64,000 bases of DNA from Phanerodontia chrysosporium (taxonomy: Eukaryota > Basidiomycota > Agaricomycetes > Polyporales > Phanerochaetaceae). The notes beneath the pieces were generated by a model. The model searched no databases. It had not been told where the DNA came from and was given only the letters and a program-made list of their open reading frames with translations. The stretch is taken from positions 49,191 to 113,190 of the forward strand of contig MJGA01000054.1 of assembly GCA_001910725.1 (NCBI GenBank). Direction: 5' to 3'. The translations under genes were made by a program, and so were the position numbers. Of the stretch, positions 21,601-31,514 are shown piece by piece; within the stretch, counting starts at the first letter, position 1; each line of letters opens with the position of its first letter.

Positions 21601-24600
21601 ACAACCATCATTACCGCTGCATGCGGCGCATCCGCGGAGAACCGATGGGTGATGCTCTCGCCCTTGGAGCGCAGCGGATGTTGAACGAACACTTCCCGTA
21701 CCCTGCTTCCTGGGTACAGTGGAAGGGCGAGAACTTGAATCCAGTCCGCTTCGTCTGTTTTGCAGGCGATCGGGACGAGGTGGTTACTATCTATGATGCA
21801 TACTATGAGACAACGAGCGACGTTCAGCGTTCCGCTCTCGAGAATGTCTTTTATGACTTACCGAATGCTTACGCCAAGGTCATTGCGCAGGCGCTGGTCT
21901 GTGAGCCGTTTGAGCTGGATGACCTTGACGGTGAGCTTGCGTGGTTATTTCGGGCTGGCGCTGGTGTCGACAATGTCGGGACCAGCGTAAACACCTCGAG
22001 TCTGCGATTGAACGCCACTGTGATAGAGGCTGCGACGTTCCCGGCACTACAGCGTAATGCTGCGGTGACCAAGGATCTTGGCCGGCGTGTACCAGACCCA
22101 ATTGTGGTCGTCGCGCGCATAAACGGGCAGCCCGTGCGCGCGTTGGTTGACTCCGGCTCGCTCGCAGATTTCGTGTCTACCAAACTCATTCGTCAGCTTG
22201 GTATTCAGACGTTTGAACTCGCCAAACAATTACCTGTACACCTGGCTGTTCAGGGCTCTCGGGCAAAGGTCAGCACTGGTTGTGAGCCTCTGTTTGAGTA
22301 TCAGTCGGTGCGGGAAAAGCGCTACTTCGACGTAGTGAACTTACTGCATTACGATGTGATTCTCGGCACGCCGTTCTTTTGTCAACACAAGGTCACCGTT
22401 GGCCTGAATCCGACCTCGATAGTGATCGGAAGTACGGCGGCGGTACCTATCCAGGGTCGCGGAGTGCGCTCATTGCAATCGCGGGCCGCGGACTTGTTTG
22501 ATCGACGCTTGCAGGAGGCTCGCGAACACCTGCGTGATTGTGCTCAGTGCATCGCGAGCAATGACACGAGCGCAACGCCATTACCTCCACTCCGGGAAAT
22601 CAACCATGAGATCCCGTTGAAGGACCCCACGAAGGTCATTCCGTGGCGCCCGTCGCGTTGCCCTGAAGCTCTTCGAGATCTCTGGGCAAAGAAACGAGAT
22701 GCGTACTTGCAGTCGGGCCGTTGGCGGATGTCGAATGCCCGTAACACCAGTCCCATGCTGTTGTTGACGAAGCCTGGAACAGGCATCCGGGACATCCCGC
22801 CCCGTCTGCGTTGTGTGTTTGATCTGCGGGAACGCAACGCGAACACGATCAAACTCACCTCTCCGTTACCAGACATGGATGGCATCTTGCGGCGCGTGGC
22901 GCGCAAGCCATATCGGTCTTCCCTTGACGGCAAGGATGCGTACGAATGCATCCGCGTTAAGCCCGAGCATGTCGAGCGCACCGCTATGACGACCCCTGAC
23001 GGAAATATGGTTAGCCTGGTACTCCAGCAGGGTGACTGCAATGCAGTCGCGACATACCAGACGTTAATGAACCATCTTTTCGGCTCGTATATCGGTGTCT
23101 TCATGGATGTCTATCTTGATGACATCTTGGTGTACTCGGATACCCTGGAGGACCACGTCAAACATGTCAAGGTGGTGATCGACATCCTGCGGGAGCAGAA
23201 GCTTTACCTGAATGGGGACAAGCTGAAGTTTCTACAGTCCGAGTTGAAGATTCTTGGGCGCATTGTGGATGCCGACGGAATCCGCATGGATCCAGACAAG
23301 GTCGACTCCGTCTTGAATTGGAAGGTGCCGACTACCAAGGAGCTTCTTCGGGGCTTCCTTGGGTCAGTCGGGTACTTAGCCGATGACATCGCCTTCGTTC
23401 GGATACCTATGGGCATCCTGAGTGAGCTTACGAGCTCAGATCATGCTTTCGAGTGGAACCATACTCACCAGCGTGCGTTCGAGGACATAAAACGCCTGGT
23501 ACACAAGCACCGAGAGCACCGACGTGCACCTCTTGACTATCGGGAGGGCGCGCCGCGTATCTGGCTCACCACTGACGGTTCCGTCAGTGGCATTGCGGGC
23601 GTGGTCTCTCAAGGCAATGACCGACTTACTGCCAAAATTGCGGCTTTCTTCTCAGCTAAATTGACGAGCGCACAGGTCAACTACCCTGTCCATGAGCTGG
23701 AAATGCTCGCGGGAGTGGAAAGCATGCGACGCCACCGTGACATCCTGCTCGGGTGTCAGTTCACTTGGGTTACAGATCACAAGGGACTGACTCACCTCTT
23801 GAAGCAGAAAACCTTGTCAGCACGGCAGGCTCGTTGGATTGAGAAGATCAGCGAGTTCAACTTCACTGTGGAATACTTGCCTGGCCCTTTGAATGTGCTG
23901 CCGGATGCGCTCTCGCGCATGTACGCCAATGATGCACCAGGGACTGTTCGTGCGCCGTCAGAATACACCGAGCACGACGATGACGAGGACTTACCTGCTC
24001 GTCTTGCTGCCTTCTCGGTGTCTATGCCGGCTATTGTTGGTGATGAAGGTGCCGCTGCACAGCTCGTCGATGCTGTCTCCTCTCCGCCGCGGCGTAGCCC
24101 GCGCAACCATCCCCCGCCTGCTCCTCGTCCTGAGAATGCGCATGCATTTGCAAAGCGGGTTAAGCGACTCGTTGTGCATGGTCCTCGTGCACAACGAGTG
24201 GAGGGCGGGTCTGAGGAGAACAAGTCAGAACGAAAGAAACGAGTCCCGCTGGCGGACATAACTCACGAGGTTGTGAACACAACACCCCCTGAAGCTGCGG
24301 AAAGCCATTCCGAGTCGTCCTCAGATGGCGATAACGTGGGCGAATCACCTGAGCATATCGAACAGGCCCCTGAAGATAAGGAATCAGGGTCTGTGAGAGA
24401 TCAGAACGAAACACTCACCGAAAGGAACTCAGTAACAGGGTCAGACGAGCGTGAGCCGTCTACTGGCCAAGAAAGCTCGTTTCTCAGCACGCTGCAGGAC
24501 GACGTACACGGGTACCACATACCTGACCTCGTCCGAGCCCGCTACGGCGAGGACTACTGGTTTAATCAAATCCTCGCGCAGCCTTCGCACTACAAGAACT

Positions 24601-27245
24601 TCCGTTATGAGGACGGTCTACTCATCATGAGAGAACACGAGACAGACCTTCTATGCATCCCAAATATTCGCACGGGCAATAGAAACGTGCGTGAGATCAT
24701 TATCTTGCACGCACACTCGCTCCTGGCTCATTTGGGGGCAACGCGGACATTGGCACTGCTTCGGGACCACGTCTGGTGGAAAACTATGGCCGCCGACGTT
24801 CGGGCATTCTGTGAGACGTGTGAGACGTGCAAACGAAGCAAGCCTGACAATCAGAAGCCTTACGGGTTGCTGAATCCGTTGCCAGTGCCCGACAAGCCCT
24901 GGAAGGCCATCGGGATCGACTTTGTGGGTCCATTGCCTCTCTCTGCGGACAGAGACAGGAAATACGACTCAATAGCCGTGGTTATCGACCTCCTAACAGC
25001 CATGGTGCATCTGGTGCCTTCGCGCACCGACTACAGTGCCAAGGAAATGGCTGAGCTCGTCTTCGCTGAGGTCTACCGACACCATGGTCTACCTAATGCT
25101 ATTATTAGCGACCGCGACGTACTATTCACAAGCACGTTCTGGACTCACCTTCATCATCTGCTTGGCGTGGAGCTGCGGATGTCCAGTGCCTACCACCCGC
25201 AATCTGATGGCTCCACTGAACGTGCCAACCGGACTGTCACACAGATGCTGCGACAGTGCATCAGCCCTAATCAAAAGGATTGGGTCAGCAAATTGCCAGC
25301 AATCGAATTTGCTATCAACTCGGCTCGGTCTGAGAGCACGGGTTACGCACCCTTCTTTCTTAACACCGGCCGGATGCCGCGCAGCATGATTTGGGAGCAC
25401 GCGGGTAAGGACGATTACCCTAGCGTAAGAGCCTACGCGCAAAAAATGAAATACGCGGTTATGGCGGCTCATGACAGTGTTCTTGCGGCTCGCATCAAGC
25501 AAGTGCGGGACGCCAACAAGAAGCGACGCCCCGCACCGTTCGAGAAGGACGATCTGGTGTATATTTCCACGAAGAATCTATCACTTCCTAAGGGATTAGC
25601 ACGCAAGCTTATTCCTAAGTATGTTGGCCCTTACCGGATCCTCGAGGACTACCGAAACGGCTCCTACAAAATCGACTTGCCGGGAGACCTCCGTCGCCGA
25701 GGTGTCCACGACGTCTTCCATGCGTCGCTCTTGCGGGTCCATGTTCCGAACGATGACCGATTGTTCCCTGGCCGACTAGCCAGCCAGGTTGCCGAACTGG
25801 ACACGCAGGCAAACGAGTGGGCCATTTCGAAAATCCTGGACCATAGGGGCGCCGGCCGACAGGCCACGTTCAAGGTCCTTTGGGCCAGCGGCGACGAGAC
25901 ATGGGTGTCCTATGACACCGTGAAACACCTGGCGGCGGTGGCTGATTATGTCAGTGCCTCTGGTGTAACGAAGATCGACGACTTACCTGGTCGAGCTGCG
26001 GCCGACGCTGACGATGAGAACGCGGCGGTAGGCCTCGGGTGTGTCACTCTGATGAGCAAAGGGTCCGTCAGGACGCAGATAAATAGAGCACGCAGGACTT
26101 ACTATCCCCCAGCACCTGCTCTGCCTGCCTCTCACCCTTCGCTTGTCTACACTCCGAACCATCAGCTTGACGAGGGTAAGTTAGCGGATCTTTTATCGCA
26201 CCTATTGCACCCCCTGCTTCCTTGCGTCGATGGCGACGTAGCTGACGCTTCGCCGAGCCAGATGCCGCGCGCATACATTACCAACAAGAATTTCCGCGCC
26301 TACGCTGACGGCCGCGCCACGGTCACCGACGACAAGACAAAGAGTCTCATCCAGTTCACCGCGGCAGCCATCAAGCTTTGCTGGGAGTTCGGGGACCGCC
26401 TCTGGGAGGACAAGTCCATCGGTGCGGGCTGCCCTTGGCCTGCAGGCTACGACAAGCTCAGTATTTGCTACAACAAAGACAACCAATGCACTTACAAGTT
26501 CCCGGTCTACAATCCGTATACCGGCCGGGTGTACCTCCCCGGCGAGCGCATCCCCACTTTCGAGGCGCTTATGGGCGAGCAGAAGGCCGACACCGCGTCC
26601 AAAGCGGCCGCGCTAGTCGACGTTCGCCACGACCTCACGAAGAAGGTTCGCCACTTGCAGGCAAAAATTGACTCGTACCAGGAAGCCGTCGAAAAGCTGG
26701 AGAGGGACCAAATGCGCATGCCGCCGCCTCCGGACACCTTTCGTGACAACGGAGGACGGTTCGGAGGGCGTGACAACACCTACAAAAACGTCCGCTTCAG
26801 CAAGAAGCCCGCCCTCAGCAACCGCACTTACAACAATTGGGACCCCTACTTCGAGCGCGATCGGAAGCGAGACCTCCCGCCTCGTCAGCCTCACGGGCGC
26901 GCCGGCACTCCCCATCCCCGCTTCTACGTCGGCTCCATTGGGCTCGGCGATTCTGCCATCCCTGCCGCCGGGCCCGATGTGTCCGTGCCGCCTCCACCCA
27001 GCGAGGCCCCTGCTGTCTCGCGCAAGGTCTCGCCGGCGGTGGATGACGCCATGGGTCTTTGTTCTTCTGGTGGTGCTGCCGGTACCTCTGTTGGCGGCTC
27101 CACTAGCTCTGGCAGCGCCGTTCTCGTCCCTGGGGAAGTCTCCGTCACCACCATCGGTTCTGGAGCTTCCGCTGCGGTCGGCGCTGGCGCGTCTAAGTCG
27201 ATGGATGTGGACAAGGAGCTTGATGAGCTCCTCGACTACGAGTAG
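18669..27245 (+). CDS. Gypsy-1 Gag-Pol polyprotein (2,858 aa, single frame)
   Basis: Makes the retroelement capsid and enzymes. Domains by rough residue: 1-497 disordered; 498-665 retrotransposon gag core (PEKYNGKPDVHVFHKFM); about 757 CCHC knuckle (CFVCRETGHMSRNC); about 860-1,100 an acidic stretch and a globular segment of no recognised family; 1,161 protease DSGS; RT with YLDD at 1,482-1,485; RNase H (TTDGS, ELEML, TDHKG); integrase zinc finger (HAHSLLAH...CETCETC), catalytic Asp near 2,084, TERANR glutamate; GPY/F-like VGPYRILEDY; chromodomain about 2,383-2,435 (WAISKILDHR...FKVLWASGDETW). About 420 further residues follow, including a segment with ITNKNFRAYADG and a coiled coil (KKVRHLQAKIDSYQEAVEKLERDQM). 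Gag and Pol share one frame, so no frameshift is needed. All main catalytic residues are present. ATG 18,669 is the first in-frame ATG after the leader. Confidence 0.95.
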   Translation: MSIRANANTYNLRRRKGASTIPGAFTTPIPATPPSNASTPLSEVSGGLADRGHSDRGFENAREESPSPPGPRTAKGKAADSSKVKDASVPCSPVTRKAASTAALDPRRATVKEVADDDEPGSRTVAGGRSHVGKNAGERGKANHAEAASARAVSPGASGAPPTMGSAAPDKGGLGSSEKPPSIPDNGRVQTHGEPRGRKAALHAQCPSLAQRERSPSRGEGSSKLQGKTVDPRNWGALGIDDSELDPDAQRQVLEMYASLKKGIPIFPDDMSLEAQRDVLEYYAAMKAREPCPVHDVSSGATTVKHEPAPTPCLGYGEESIEALAREQQSQATQLRRRLSAVAAQRINAEVVDLTREPNKCKDMGVKLPRQAKSKSSVASVVITDPPLLSQFGLEANKDLRTGSRRETPSGQAEGGINTMKPAAQVEPKSYLGEAFATSRNDPRFARGATGGDPDPSSSDSSSSENEQSDSGSDMKTTRRAKKKKTHLKPKVPVHKPHEPEKYNGKPDVHVFHKFMREVQDYILDYQLPQSKHARTASYFLTGKAYEFYTTQVSMNPSEWVLHDFFMGLFNHCFPVNFRLEQREKLEEAKQGSSTVLEYVHRIETLFLMVGIVSDQDRVIKLWKGLSNYIQAKLWEFNYSPTSSSWKEVVEAAVRYEIAAQQASLGSRGSANSNGGSSHRNVRNGRFSTNRRGNESRGTHQDRDLQGAGGRPGDRDRRSTAPRPGNTARPSGQRDQGRGSRQLSEREKAELKAANKCFVCRETGHMSRNCPQNRLVKSPRKGKPPGVAVHTMRLDPAGMEDLRVLADSTPTVGLEVNMIISAGMDDGYDSDRDSSGSLTPRNYCTERSEDEVEALVDDFRAMDLDDEGFSMDIDSGDEDDIIPARELPATVRQGRPRVRVGNLYAVRAAELLRRHGPFCCHAAVEEPGDREYAVYGIEGDQVCIMGKHPMEDTLVSSDWLRDPDFNLPRWYKLQVARHNHHYRCMRRIRGEPMGDALALGAQRMLNEHFPYPASWVQWKGENLNPVRFVCFAGDRDEVVTIYDAYYETTSDVQRSALENVFYDLPNAYAKVIAQALVCEPFELDDLDGELAWLFRAGAGVDNVGTSVNTSSLRLNATVIEAATFPALQRNAAVTKDLGRRVPDPIVVVARINGQPVRALVDSGSLADFVSTKLIRQLGIQTFELAKQLPVHLAVQGSRAKVSTGCEPLFEYQSVREKRYFDVVNLLHYDVILGTPFFCQHKVTVGLNPTSIVIGSTAAVPIQGRGVRSLQSRAADLFDRRLQEAREHLRDCAQCIASNDTSATPLPPLREINHEIPLKDPTKVIPWRPSRCPEALRDLWAKKRDAYLQSGRWRMSNARNTSPMLLLTKPGTGIRDIPPRLRCVFDLRERNANTIKLTSPLPDMDGILRRVARKPYRSSLDGKDAYECIRVKPEHVERTAMTTPDGNMVSLVLQQGDCNAVATYQTLMNHLFGSYIGVFMDVYLDDILVYSDTLEDHVKHVKVVIDILREQKLYLNGDKLKFLQSELKILGRIVDADGIRMDPDKVDSVLNWKVPTTKELLRGFLGSVGYLADDIAFVRIPMGILSELTSSDHAFEWNHTHQRAFEDIKRLVHKHREHRRAPLDYREGAPRIWLTTDGSVSGIAGVVSQGNDRLTAKIAAFFSAKLTSAQVNYPVHELEMLAGVESMRRHRDILLGCQFTWVTDHKGLTHLLKQKTLSARQARWIEKISEFNFTVEYLPGPLNVLPDALSRMYANDAPGTVRAPSEYTEHDDDEDLPARLAAFSVSMPAIVGDEGAAAQLVDAVSSPPRRSPRNHPPPAPRPENAHAFAKRVKRLVVHGPRAQRVEGGSEENKSERKKRVPLADITHEVVNTTPPEAAESHSESSSDGDNVGESPEHIEQAPEDKESGSVRDQNETLTERNSVTGSDEREPSTGQESSFLSTLQDDVHGYHIPDLVRARYGEDYWFNQILAQPSHYKNFRYEDGLLIMREHETDLLCIPNIRTGNRNVREIIILHAHSLLAHLGATRTLALLRDHVWWKTMAADVRAFCETCETCKRSKPDNQKPYGLLNPLPVPDKPWKAIGIDFVGPLPLSADRDRKYDSIAVVIDLLTAMVHLVPSRTDYSAKEMAELVFAEVYRHHGLPNAIISDRDVLFTSTFWTHLHHLLGVELRMSSAYHPQSDGSTERANRTVTQMLRQCISPNQKDWVSKLPAIEFAINSARSESTGYAPFFLNTGRMPRSMIWEHAGKDDYPSVRAYAQKMKYAVMAAHDSVLAARIKQVRDANKKRRPAPFEKDDLVYISTKNLSLPKGLARKLIPKYVGPYRILEDYRNGSYKIDLPGDLRRRGVHDVFHASLLRVHVPNDDRLFPGRLASQVAELDTQANEWAISKILDHRGAGRQATFKVLWASGDETWVSYDTVKHLAAVADYVSASGVTKIDDLPGRAAADADDENAAVGLGCVTLMSKGSVRTQINRARRTYYPPAPALPASHPSLVYTPNHQLDEGKLADLLSHLLHPLLPCVDGDVADASPSQMPRAYITNKNFRAYADGRATVTDDKTKSLIQFTAAAIKLCWEFGDRLWEDKSIGAGCPWPAGYDKLSICYNKDNQCTYKFPVYNPYTGRVYLPGERIPTFEALMGEQKADTASKAAALVDVRHDLTKKVRHLQAKIDSYQEAVEKLERDQMRMPPPPDTFRDNGGRFGGRDNTYKNVRFSKKPALSNRTYNNWDPYFERDRKRDLPPRQPHGRAGTPHPRFYVGSIGLGDSAIPAAGPDVSVPPPPSEAPAVSRKVSPAVDDAMGLCSSGGAAGTSVGGSTSSGSAVLVPGEVSVTTIGSGASAAVGAGASKSMDVDKELDELLDYE

Positions 27246-27306
27246 GTTGCGGGCATTCTCGTTGTGTCTTCACTTCCGCATCAGGTGGTGAAGCCAGGAG
27301 GGCGAA

Positions 27307-27621
27307 TGTGGCGGTGAGACGCAGTTGGCGGTTCCGAAGACATTGCAAACAGAGTTTCCTTTCTTGGACTTGTACCCCGCGGCGGGAGTCACCTCTCGCC
27401 TGCGCGTTCTGCGCCGTAGTACTTTCTCTGTCAGACTCAGGCAGTGTATTTCAATATCTCTCTTATTTCCAAAAGGTAGCTACAGGTATATAAGGACCCG
27501 TAGGACCACCATGTACAGTAGAATCGACCCGAGTAACTTGCAGTCCTTTATCCTGTGATTTCTTGGGCGATAACCCCGTGTGCGCCTAGGGTTATCTTTC
27601 GAGACGACCTAAAGCGTTACA
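27307..27621 (+). repeat. Gypsy-1 3' LTR (315 bp)
   Basis: Base-for-base the same as 18,091-18,405 by eye. It is followed by the second GTAGC (27,622-27,626), after which the hAT reading frame resumes on the minus strand. Confidence 0.95.
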
Positions 27622-29340
27622 GTAGCCCAGTGAGTACATCTTGAACTGCTCCTTGAAGCTCTCTCGAAATTCCTGCGCAGTGACCTTTCGCCAGGGCTCG
27701 AAGTGCGGGTTTTTGCCATTTCGTATCTCCTCAGTTGCTATCTGCGCCAAGTACTTCCCGACCTTGTCAAAAGTCTTCGGACATTTGACACCCTTGGGGA
27801 CGCGCTCGGCAACCAACGGCCCCTTGCCTTTGATTGTTATGGTATTGCCCTGAAGTGCATTCGGTTTACAGAAGATCTCCGATTGCACATGCCCTACGTG
27901 ACAAGTAAGTCACCAAATACACACTGTTCACTGTTAAGGCTCACGGGGATTCATGTAGAATGCAGCCAAGTGCACCGGCGCAGGCCCATCTTCAAAGTAC
28001 TCCCTCCATCGGGTGTTTGTGATCGCCCGCACCTGTCCCGCTGTCTTCTCCGGTATCGCGAGATCAGGGTTGTCCAACGCCGTCTTCATCACCTTCAGCA
28101 TTGCAACCCAGAAGTGAAATACGTCGGATAAAGACGACCGGGCAGCCTCAAGACATTCGATAACCCGTGCAGGGGGCTCCCTGATAGCGGTTAGCTGATT
28201 GAGCTGCAGGGTGAACGTGAGGCAGGGTGCGGAGCCCTCACGAAAGTAGCAGCTGTTTTCCTGTTTGACGTACGGTGTATATGCTGTCAGTACGATACAG
28301 ATATAACATATGTTGTGGCGCTCACCCCCAGATCAATTGCGTCTGCCTTGACGAGACTCTGTATGCAGTGTAAATTTCGCTTCAACGAGATGGCGGACCA
28401 AATAATTGTTGCAAAGCGAGTCTTGCCAATGCTCTCAAGACCGCGCAAATGTAATGGCTTCCGCAGTGCCTCAAGCTTTGTTGTCGCATCAGTGGAGTGC
28501 GGGAAGTATGTGAGAACCTTCCGCAGAATCGACACAACCTGCGAGTGACCCGGAAAAGTGCTCATTAGTTATGGGCGGCATCTCTTGCGAAGACTGGATC
28601 TTTACCTCCTGGAAGTAGTGGACGTTGCAGATGTCCTTCACAAGCAGGTTTATGTGGTGAACAGGATCGGGGCAATTTATTAACGTGGGGACAAGGGCAC
28701 AAAGCATGCGTCGCACGGCTTTCGTGCTATTCGTGCTGTCAGACGATACTCCGGCGAAACGATTTTGTCCAATTTTGTCCAGTACCTAGATCACCGACGA
28801 CCATGCATGAGTCCGTGCTGAAATTCGTCCCAAAAACATGTACGCACCTCTAGCACAATGGTCTTGATCCACTCCGCAGTATGTGACACGTTACGGCCGT
28901 CTATCATGGCGACGAAGAATGCGCGGCCCTCGTAAGTCGAGAAGTGAACAGAATAGAAATTGTGCTTCTTTCGCGTATCACCACCATCGAAGCTGACTGA
29001 CAGATTGTATTGCGTGGACAGAAATTTGAACTGCTTTTGTTCGATGTGAGCTCGTTCTGCGGGAATCAGAGTGTCGGTGAGTGTACTCCGTGAGAACGGT
29101 TGGTAGCGTGAATTCAGCAGATTGAGAACACGCCTCCACTGGGGATAGCTAGCCAGATTAGGAGGGAGACCGGCGACACAGAATAGACACACGATGGCAA
29201 GGTCGACCTTAGCTTGGAGCTGATCGCGGCCTGCGTGTTCGAATTCGGCAAATGGATTGCGAGCGGCTGCAAGGTCCACGGCTGCAGTGATGGATAGGTT
29301 CGTGGCAGTGTCATCCTTGGCGTCTGTTCTTAGTGCGCTC

Positions 29341-30190
29341 TGATGCGCCCCGCGCGCCACTGCGCCCGCCGACGCGTCAGAACGCGTGTCTCCCGCACCT
29401 CACATCGTCAGCCGATAAAGCCGAAGCCAAGACGGCCGCACCAGGTGCTCGCCCAAGTCCTCCCGAACGCGTCGCAACCGACACGTCAGCGCCCCGAGTC
29501 ACGCACCCGATGCCGAACCCTGCCGAGCGCCTCGCCACATGGGTCCCACGCCGCGTCCGAGCAGCGCCTGCTCGGCCTAAGTATTCGCCCGCGCACCAGA
29601 CCTCGCTGCCCGCTGCGAGCCTCCCTCCGTCCTCGCGGTATCATCGCCGATGTCTCGCAGGCCTCGTTAAGCGGTTTCACCGCCGTCGGAGAGTGTAGGA
29701 ACATGGTACTGTATAGTTCTGACGTATGGTGGCTGAGTAGAATAGTATAAAATATCTCCTCTGTAGTAGACAGAATCGAACAAGTTCCCCCTCTCGCAAT
29801 AAGTCTTACAAGCGTGTCTGCGAACTTCGTCCAGCGACTCCTCTGCGACCCGCGACCTCGCCTGCGAACTCGTCTCTGCGATCCTTGACTCCGCCCGAGC
29901 ACCCGAGCCGAGCGAGCGACCTCGCGAGCCTCGGCCTCTCCCTCGCGTCTTGTTCTCCCCCTTTCTCGCCTTCTATCACCCACTTGCCCGCTGACCGCGG
30001 CTCGCATTTAGTGTTACTAACAATCTTATTCTTTTCTATTCTAGGTACACCCGGTCGCCTCGGTCCCCGTAGTCGCGCTCACCTCTACTCCGACTGCTCG
30101 CGCGCCCTCGGCCGACGCCTATCCCGTTCCCCTCCATCTCCCTCTCTCCGTTCTCCCTTTCTTTCGGCCTAACCGCGCGCAAGCGCATCA
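29341..30190 (+). repeat. Gypsy-2 5' LTR (850 bp) with TATA box and intron-acceptor motif
   Basis: Ends TGATGCG...CGCATCA form a perfect 7-bp inverted pair. It is preceded by GCTC (29,337-29,340). A TATAAAATA box lies near 29,748. At about 30,011-30,043 it holds TACTAAC followed by a pyrimidine run and CTAG/G, a textbook branch point plus 3' splice site, implying a spliced 5' leader. A TGG-initiated primer-binding-site candidate starts at 30,194, three bases after the LTR. Confidence 0.93.
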
Positions 30191-30830
30191 TTTTGGCTGC
30201 CCCAGTGAGGTCTATGTCAAAATTCCGAAGCAACCGAAGCCTCGAATCACCGCGAACAGTAGTCGCCCGATTCTCGAGCAAAAAGACAACCCCGACGAAG
30301 TTCTCTACAGGAAACGCAGGCTCAGTACGATACCAGCGAACGGGCCCCGAGCAGCGTCCGAGCCAGTTTCCCGTCTACCACGAAGAGTCTTCCCCGGAGC
30401 CTTCGACACCGGATCACCCGACACTACCTTCGCAACACCTTCTACGAGTCGCACCGTACCGTACCCAGCCGAGCCTCGGCGACGCGCTTCCGCTAAGCTC
30501 GGCAGCAATCGTTTCGACCCTAGTTTCCTCGAAGACACCCACCCTGACACCGCGTTTTACGTTCCCGACGGTCCCGGAGACAGTGACGTCGAGTCCGAGA
30601 CCGAAATCCTAGCGCATCTGCACGAACGCGAACCCACCGAGAACCTCGGAGGCGGTGATCAGCAACTGCCAGCGAACCCACCGAATCCACCACAACACAA
30701 CGCGCCTGTCGAGCCGGCAGCTCCTGTCATCCCTCATAACAACCACCCACATCTCCCCGCGAACCCGCCGAACCAGCCTCCGAACCCTCCCAATCCGCCA
30801 CCGCTACCCCCAGTACATTTCGGTCCAGCC

Positions 30831-31514
30831 ATGGTACAACACGGATTCCAAATGCCTTTCAAGGGCGAACGAGCGGCGCCCGAGTTCAACCCGAGAGAGC
30901 CTCGGTCTCTGATTCGGTTCTTCGACGACCTCGAGGAATGCCTTCGCCGTGCCAACATCGTCGACGACGAAACAAAGAAGAAGAGCGCTCTCCGCTATGT
31001 TTCGTTCCGCGAAGCCGACGCTTGGCAAGAGCTCGACCAGTATGCGACCGGGACCTACTCGGCGTGGAAAGCCGAAGTCCTGAAGCTGTACCCCGGGGCC
31101 GACGATTCGCGCAAGTTCACACGTTCGCAACTCGAGAAACTCGTCGACGACCGAAGGCCCCTCGGCTTCAAAACTATCGGCGACTGGTCAGATTTCTATC
31201 GCGAGTTCCGCACCACCGCGCAGTGGCTGATCAAGCAGCAGAAGCTCCCGACGCACGAACGCGACCGCATTCTCGCCCGAGTCTTCGAGGCCGACTTCAA
31301 GGCCCGAGTCGACACCCGCTTGTTAATCAAATTCCCCGACGTGCATCCCGAGGATGGCTACTCGATGGAGCAGTATAACGAAGCGGTAAACCATCTCTTG
31401 TACGGTACCGCGGCAACCCCCTCGGTCCCATCAGCGGCGATCCCTTCGCACGTCGACTCTACAGTCAAGACCGAAGAAGGACTCGTAGATCTGCTCACCC
31501 GAGTCTTCACGTGA
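30831..31514 (+). CDS. Gypsy-2 Gag, ending at a probable CGA-to-TGA stop
   Basis: Capsid-type Gag. The core begins APEFNPREPRSLIRFFDDLE and runs through KKSALRYVSF, LYPGADDS and YSMEQYNEAVNHLL, the pattern of fungal gypsy Gag proteins. ATG 30,831 is the first in-frame ATG, yet the same frame is open back to the LTR (about 30,192) with Pro/Asn-rich low-complexity sequence. The true start may therefore be reached by splicing from the LTR. The TGA at 31,512-31,514 is followed in the same frame by the linker to the zinc knuckle and protease, so Gag and protease were probably one ORF. Confidence 0.85.
   Translation: MVQHGFQMPFKGERAAPEFNPREPRSLIRFFDDLEECLRRANIVDDETKKKSALRYVSFREADAWQELDQYATGTYSAWKAEVLKLYPGADDSRKFTRSQLEKLVDDRRPLGFKTIGDWSDFYREFRTTAQWLIKQQKLPTHERDRILARVFEADFKARVDTRLLIKFPDVHPEDGYSMEQYNEAVNHLLYGTAATPSVPSAAIPSHVDSTVKTEEGLVDLLTRVFT

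Larger units (their letters stand above)
18091..27621 (+). mobile_element. Gypsy-1: complete Ty3/gypsy chromovirus-like retrotransposon (9,531 bp)
   Basis: Two 315-bp LTRs, an exact 5-bp duplication GTAGC (18,086-18,090 and 27,622-27,626), a purine-rich AGGAGGGCGAA directly before the 3' LTR, and a single uninterrupted gag-pol ORF. It is inserted in the hAT transposase within the codons for GY of the motif KMYSLGY. LTR identity and the intact ORF point to very recent insertion and possible present activity. Confidence 0.95.
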
